NCBI RefSeq assembly: GCF_003333265.1
Contig: NZ_QOLB01000046.1
Location: 1-38,343 of the forward strand
DNA length: 38,343 nucleotides
Origin: Candidatus Halocynthiibacter alkanivorans
GTDB taxonomy: Bacteria > Pseudomonadota > Alphaproteobacteria > Rhodobacterales > Rhodobacteraceae
Direction of reading: 5' to 3'
Position 1 is the stretch's first letter, and each line of letters starts with the position of its first letter. Under the pieces are notes generated by a model. It was not told the origin of the DNA and ran no database searches. It was given only the letters and a program-made list of their open reading frames with translations. Positions 34,679 through 38,343 of this stretch are shown here, piece by piece. Both the position numbers and the translations under genes were made by a program.

Positions 34679-35491
34679 ATGGCAGTTGGTATATTTGATT
34701 CCGGATTGGGTGGTCTGACCGTATTGGATGCGGTCGCCCAAAAGATGCCGGATGTTCCGTTTGTTTATTATGGCGACAATCTGCACGCGCCATATGGCGT
34801 GCGTGACGCCGATGATGTGTACAACCTGACCACCCGGGCAGTGGAACGGCTGTGGGAGGAGGGCTGTGATCTGGTGATCCTCGCCTGTAACACAGCCTCA
34901 GCCGCGGCGCTGCGCCGCATGCAGGAAAGTTGGATCCCCGAAAACAAGCGGGTGCTCGGGGTGTTTGTGCCGCTGATCGAAGCGCTGACCGAACGCCACT
35001 GGGGCGACAATTCGCCACCGCGCGAAGTGGCCGTGAAACACGTGGCGCTGTTTGCGACACCGTCAACCGTGGCAAGCCGGGCGTTTCAGCGCGAGCTGGC
35101 CTTCCGTGCCATCGGGGTGGATGTCGAAGCCCAGGCCTGTGGCGGCGTCGTGGATGCCATTGAAGACGGCGACATGATCCTTGCCGATGCGATGGTGCGC
35201 AGCCATGTGGATGCGTTGCAGCGCAAGATGCCCAACCCGGGCGCGGCAATTCTGGGCTGTACCCACTATCCGCTGATGCAGGATATTTTTCAGGACGCGC
35301 TGGGGCCCGATGTCAAAGTCTTCAGCCAGGCAACCCTGGTGGCCGACAGTCTGGCGGATTATCTGCAGCGCCATCCGAAAATGATCGGTCCCGGCGAAGA
35401 CAGCATGTTTCTGACCACCGGCAATGCGGTCAAAGTCAGCCAGCGTGCCACCCAGTTCCTGCGACGAAAGGTCGTGTTTGAACAAGCCTGA
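34679..35491 (+). CDS. murI: Glutamate racemase
   Basis: This 270-residue enzyme interconverts L- and D-glutamate to supply D-glutamate for peptidoglycan. The two catalytic cysteines are visible in [12 protein letters not shown] (about residue 65) and [10 protein letters not shown] (about residue 200). The N-terminal motif [13 protein letters not shown] and the [11 protein letters not shown] stretch are standard for the family. There is no signal peptide, as expected for a cytoplasmic enzyme. The ribosome binding site is weak (AAAGAGC). It lies 83 bases before argC on the same strand, and the two may be co-transcribed. Confidence 0.95.
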   Translation: MAVGIFDSGLGGLTVLDAVAQKMPDVPFVYYGDNLHAPYGVRDADDVYNLTTRAVERLWEEGCDLVILACNTASAAALRRMQESWIPENKRVLGVFVPLIEALTERHWGDNSPPREVAVKHVALFATPSTVASRAFQRELAFRAIGVDVEAQACGGVVDAIEDGDMILADAMVRSHVDALQRKMPNPGAAILGCTHYPLMQDIFQDALGPDVKVFSQATLVADSLADYLQRHPKMIGPGEDSMFLTTGNAVKVSQRATQFLRRKVVFEQA

Positions 35492-35574
35492 TTGAACCGG
35501 CTGCAAAGAGCCCCTATTTCTGTAGCAAATGCACATGCTGTGCGGCGCTGTACAAAACCGTCTGGAATACTGAG

Positions 35575-36603
35575 ATGACCCATCAAATCGCCATCCTTGG
35601 CGCCTCTGGTTACACCGGGGCCGAGCTTGTCCGCCTGATTTCGACGCACCCGTCTTTTGAAATTGCAGCGCTGTCCGCGGACCGCAAAGCCGGTCTGGAA
35701 ATGCGCGATGTGTTCCCGCATCTGCGCCACCTGGACCTGCCCACGCTGGTGAAAATCGACGCGATTGATTTTGCCAGTATTGATCTGTGTTTCTGCGCTT
35801 TGCCCCATGCCACCAGCCAGGCGGTGATCCGCGAGTTGCCGTCCCATGTGCGGGTGGTTGATCTGTCGGCGGACTTCCGGCTGCGCGACCTGGCAGAATA
35901 TGAAAAATGGTACGGCCAGCCGCATTCGGCGCCGGAGTTGCAAAAAGAAGCTGTCTACGGGCTGACCGAATTTTACCGTGATGAGATCCGTGAGGCGCGC
36001 CTGGTGGCGGGCACCGGCTGTAATGCGGCGACCGGCCAGTATGCGCTGCGGCCGCTGATCGCCGCCGGGCTGATTGATCTCGATGATATCATCCTGGACC
36101 TGAAATGTGCGGTCTCCGGTGCCGGGCGTTCGTTAAAAGAAAACCTGCTGCATGCGGAGCTGTCGGAAGGCGCTTCAGCCTATGCCGTCGGCGGCGTGCA
36201 CCGCCATCTGGGCGAGTTTGACCAGGAGTTTTCGGCACTTGCCGGTCGCCCGGTCCAGGTGCAGTTTACCCCGCATCTGATCCCGGCCAACCGGGGCATC
36301 CTGGCCACGGTCTATGTGAAGGGCGACGCTGCTGACATTCATGCTGAACTGGCGGAAACCTACAGCGGTGAGCCGTTTATTGAAGTGCTTCCCTTTGGCG
36401 AGCACCCGTCCATGCGTCATGTGCGCGGCAGCAACTTCTGCCATATCGGTGTGGTGGCGGACCGGCGCGACGGGCGTGCCATCATCGTTGCGACGCTGGA
36501 CAACCTGACCAAAGGCTCCAGCGGTCAGGCGTTGCAGAACGCAAATATCATGTTGGGCGAAGATGAGACCGCAGGGTTGACTCTGGCGCCCGTTTTCCCC
36601 TGA
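35575..36603 (+). CDS. argC: N-acetyl-gamma-glutamyl-phosphate reductase
   Basis: This 342-residue enzyme reduces N-acetylglutamyl phosphate with NADPH in the third step of arginine synthesis. The NADP-binding motif is [12 protein letters not shown] (residues 7-18). The catalytic cysteine is in [13 protein letters not shown] (about residue 147), the form common in Alphaproteobacteria, where others have PGCYPT. The catalytic histidine region is [12 protein letters not shown]. Length is normal. It is followed after 10 bases by ccmE, so arginine synthesis and cytochrome c maturation genes are probably on one transcript, as in related organisms. The ATG has only a weak upstream ribosome binding site. 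Confidence 0.95.
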   Translation: MTHQIAILGASGYTGAELVRLISTHPSFEIAALSADRKAGLEMRDVFPHLRHLDLPTLVKIDAIDFASIDLCFCALPHATSQAVIRELPSHVRVVDLSADFRLRDLAEYEKWYGQPHSAPELQKEAVYGLTEFYRDEIREARLVAGTGCNAATGQYALRPLIAAGLIDLDDIILDLKCAVSGAGRSLKENLLHAELSEGASAYAVGGVHRHLGEFDQEFSALAGRPVQVQFTPHLIPANRGILATVYVKGDAADIHAELAETYSGEPFIEVLPFGEHPSMRHVRGSNFCHIGVVADRRDGRAIIVATLDNLTKGSSGQALQNANIMLGEDETAGLTLAPVFP

Positions 36604-36613
36604 GGAGGCCCGG

Positions 36614-37072
36614 ATGAGAGGTCTGAAGAAAAAACGGCGGATCCAGATTGTCGCCGCTGCCGTAGTGGCGCTGATCCTGGCGACAGGATTGATCGGCTAT
36701 GCCATGCGCGACGGAATTAACTTTTTCCGCGCCCCAAGCGAAGTGGTGGCGTCGCCGCCGCCGCCGGGTGAAATCTTCCGCATCGGTGGTCTGGTGACCG
36801 AAGGCAGTCTGAGCCAGGGCAACAATACCACCGTAAGATTTTCGGTCACCGACGGTGGGGCGACGGTTCCGGTAGAATATACCGGCGTGCTGCCGGATCT
36901 GTTCACCGAAGGCCAGGGCATGATTGGCGAGGGAACCTATGTGGACGGGGTGTTCATTGCCACCGAAATCTTGGCAAAACATGACGAGACCTATATGCCC
37001 AAAGAAGTGGCCGACGCGCTGAAGGCGCAGGGGGTGTACCGGGACCCGGACGCTGATGTCGGCACAAATTAA
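36614..37072 (+). CDS. ccmE: Cytochrome c maturation heme chaperone CcmE
   Basis: This 152-residue membrane-anchored periplasmic protein carries heme from CcmC to CcmF during c-type cytochrome assembly. A positively charged start (RGLKKKRRIQ) and one transmembrane helix (residues about 11-31) are followed by a periplasmic beta-barrel domain. The covalent heme ligand is His123 in LAKHDETYMP, with Tyr127 as axial ligand. A strong GAGGAGG lies upstream of the ATG. In related genomes ccmF follows shortly. Here two lysis-like genes and at least one further gene intervene before the window ends. Confidence 0.95.
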   Translation: MRGLKKKRRIQIVAAAVVALILATGLIGYAMRDGINFFRAPSEVVASPPPPGEIFRIGGLVTEGSLSQGNNTTVRFSVTDGGATVPVEYTGVLPDLFTEGQGMIGEGTYVDGVFIATEILAKHDETYMPKEVADALKAQGVYRDPDADVGTN

Positions 37073-37120
37073 CCCGATGTGAACATGCTGATTCCGGTGC
37101 AACAAAACCGGGGTCAGCCG

Positions 37121-37732
37121 ATGAAATCAATCACAGAGATAGCCGACGAGATTGTCACCCGCGAAGGCGGGTTTGTTGACGATCCCGATGATGCGGGCGG
37201 GCCGACCAACCGCGGCGTGACGTTAAAGACGCTGCGCGCGCTGGGGCGGGATCTGAATGGTGACGGCAAGGTCAGCCTTGCAGATCTGCGCCTGCTGAGC
37301 CGGGATCAGGCCCGTGATATCTTTCTGCAGCAGTATTATCAGCGCCCCGGTATCGCGCGGTTACCGTTAGCGCTGCAGCCTTCGGTTTTTGACATGTATG
37401 TGAATGCCGGCGCGGCGGCGGTGCGTCTGCTGCAGCGCCTGCTGGTCGATATGGGGCAAAGGGTCTCGGTGGACGGGGTGCTTGGTCCCGAGACCGAACA
37501 GGCGGCCGCCGTCGCCCATGCCGCCGCGCCGGCGCATCTGGTAGATGCCTATGGCATCGCCCGGCGCAATTTCTATTACGCGCTGGCTGACAAGCGGGTG
37601 AAGTCGCGCAAATTCGCCCGGCGCCGTGACGGCAGCAAGGGCGGCTGGATCCTGCGCGCCGAAAGCTTTATGTCGCCCCGCTATCATCTGAGCGCGGCGG
37701 AACATGCGGCGCGGGTGGCACCGTGGGCATGA
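37121..37732 (+). CDS. GH108-type muramidase with an EF-hand-like loop
   Basis: This 203-residue protein fits the glycoside hydrolase 108 / peptidoglycan-binding family, N-acetylmuramidases that cut the glycan strand. The catalytic glutamate is Glu15 in TREGGFVDDPDDAGGPTNRGVT. A C-terminal peptidoglycan-binding half includes SVDGVLGPET. Between them residues 44-55 form a full EF-hand/dockerin-like loop, D-x-N-x-DG-x-V-x3-D, suggesting calcium binding. There is no signal peptide, so export would need another route; the next gene encodes a holin-like protein with ATGA overlap. The start is uncertain: an ATG 12 codons earlier (37085) is possible, but family homology begins near the chosen codon. 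The nearest known functional parallel is TtsA, a GH108 muramidase used in toxin export by Salmonella. Confidence 0.88.
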   Translation: MKSITEIADEIVTREGGFVDDPDDAGGPTNRGVTLKTLRALGRDLNGDGKVSLADLRLLSRDQARDIFLQQYYQRPGIARLPLALQPSVFDMYVNAGAAAVRLLQRLLVDMGQRVSVDGVLGPETEQAAAVAHAAAPAHLVDAYGIARRNFYYALADKRVKSRKFARRRDGSKGGWILRAESFMSPRYHLSAAEHAARVAPWA

Positions 37733-38277
37733 TCACGGCGCTGATGACACTGTTGTTTGGCGGCGGCCGCAATGTGATTACTGAGACCGCAGCTCAGTTC
37801 CGGGAAAACGCTGAGAACGGCGCGGAGCGGGATGCGGCGTTCCGGGCGGCGGCGCTGGCGCAGTTTGCCAGTGAATTCGCCACACCGCGCAAGGGCTGGT
37901 TTGACCGGCTGGTGGACGGGCTGAACCGCTTGCCGCGTCCGTTGATGGCCTTTGGTATCCTCGGGTTGATGGTGGCGGCGATGTCTGATCCATTGTGGTT
38001 TGCGGCCAGGATGCAAGGCGTGGCGCTGGTGCCGGAACCGCTTTGGTGGCTGATGGGGGTGATCGTCAGCTTCTATTTCGGCGCACGGCACAGCGAAAAA
38101 AATCAGAGCTTTCAGGAATCGCTGGGCGCGAGCCTGGCGCGCACACCCGAAGTCATGCGCAATATCGAGCGGCTGACGGGCTCCGGGACCGCTGCAGACG
38201 AAGTCCCCGCAGTACCCCCTACCGGGGTGAATGCGGCGCTGAAGGACTGGCGCCAGAGGCAGGGCGGGGCATCGTGA
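37729..38277 (+). CDS. Holin-like three-helix membrane protein
   Basis: This 182-residue protein fits the Holin_3TMs type family. It begins with a hydrophobic MITALMTLLFGGG segment, then has a charged helix rich in Ala, Glu and Arg. Two clear transmembrane helices follow, around residues 72-92 (LMAFGILGLMVAAM) and 102-120 (PLWWLMGVIVSFYFGA), and the tail is polar. The ATG at 37729 overlaps the muramidase stop as ATGA; a GTG two codons earlier is possible but less likely. A holin would let the signal-less muramidase reach the periplasm. No other phage gene is nearby, so this is not a prophage lysis cassette. The following gene overlaps the stop as GTGA. Confidence 0.87.
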   Translation: MITALMTLLFGGGRNVITETAAQFRENAENGAERDAAFRAAALAQFASEFATPRKGWFDRLVDGLNRLPRPLMAFGILGLMVAAMSDPLWFAARMQGVALVPEPLWWLMGVIVSFYFGARHSEKNQSFQESLGASLARTPEVMRNIERLTGSGTAADEVPAVPPTGVNAALKDWRQRQGGAS

Positions 38278-38343
38278 CAGTGCTGGTGCTGGCGCTCGCC
38301 ATGGCGGGCATCGTTACCTCGCTGTCCGGGCGCGGCTATGCTG
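38274..38343 (+). CDS. Partial gene after the holin-like gene (truncated by window end)
   Basis: A GTG codon overlaps the holin stop as GTGA and opens a frame that runs off the window after 23 codons. The visible part encodes a hydrophobic stretch, VLVLALAMAGIV, followed by TSLSGRGYA, consistent with a membrane helix or signal sequence. It does not match the start of CcmF as I know it, though ccmF is expected nearby. The product is not identified. Confidence 0.55.
   Translation, partial: MTVLVLALAMAGIVTSLSGRGYA

Noticed and set aside
37121-38277. Prophage or gene-transfer-agent remnant
   Set aside because: Only the muramidase and holin-like genes are phage-like. They are tightly joined to ccmE with matching codon use, and there is no integrase, capsid or tail gene in the window.

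Overview
The window looks like chromosomal DNA of a marine alphaproteobacterium of the Roseobacter group (Rhodobacterales). The evidence is high GC, tightly packed genes with ATGA/TGATG overlaps, a DctPQM TRAP transporter, the DUF2849-CysI-CysH-DUF934 sulfur operon, a fused indolepyruvate ferredoxin oxidoreductase, and an argC-ccmE-muramidase-holin arrangement. No tRNA, rRNA, CRISPR array, transposase or prophage was found. Species-level placement was not attempted.

Layout. 1-3.8 kb: assimilatory sulfur reduction (DUF2849, sulfite reductase, APS reductase, DUF934) on the minus strand, divergent from an Lrp/AsnC regulator. 3.8-5.5 kb: a hairpin-bearing non-coding stretch and a lone cytochrome P450. 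5.5-12 kb: C4-dicarboxylate sensing and uptake (dctB, dctD, dctPQM), with tandem DctD-like operator boxes in front of dctP. 12-18.9 kb: valine catabolism (mmsB, 3-hydroxyisobutyryl-CoA hydrolase, acyl-CoA dehydrogenase, mmsA, divergent LysR), interrupted by an oppositely oriented putative serine hydrolase. 18.9-20 kb: a CBS-pair protein and coaD. 20-24.7 kb: two GAPDH genes and transketolase, with LacI-type operator-like palindromes before both GAPDH genes. Between the GAPDH genes is a 47-residue membrane-protein gene that seems to start at an ATT codon. 25-26 kb: a coiled-coil protein and ZapA. 26-29.5 kb: a minus-strand run of purL, a cysteine-rich YkgJ-like protein, bolA and grxD. 29.7-30.8 kb: a VtlR/LsrB-like LysR gene followed by a palindrome and a candidate small RNA. 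31-34.4 kb: indolepyruvate ferredoxin oxidoreductase. 34.7-38.3 kb: murI, argC, ccmE, a GH108-type muramidase with an EF-hand-like loop, a holin-like protein and the start of one more gene.

Functionally this is core heterotrophic metabolism: sulfate assimilation, dicarboxylate uptake, branched-chain and aromatic amino-acid breakdown, glycolysis/gluconeogenesis, purine and arginine synthesis, Fe-S trafficking and cytochrome c maturation. The items most worth following are the ATT-start small gene, the candidate VtlR-linked sRNA, the muramidase-holin pair inside a cytochrome c maturation context, the DctD that lacks both the Walker A lysine and the GAFTGA loop, the cysteine-rich partner of BolA/Grx4, and a dispersed hairpin repeat.
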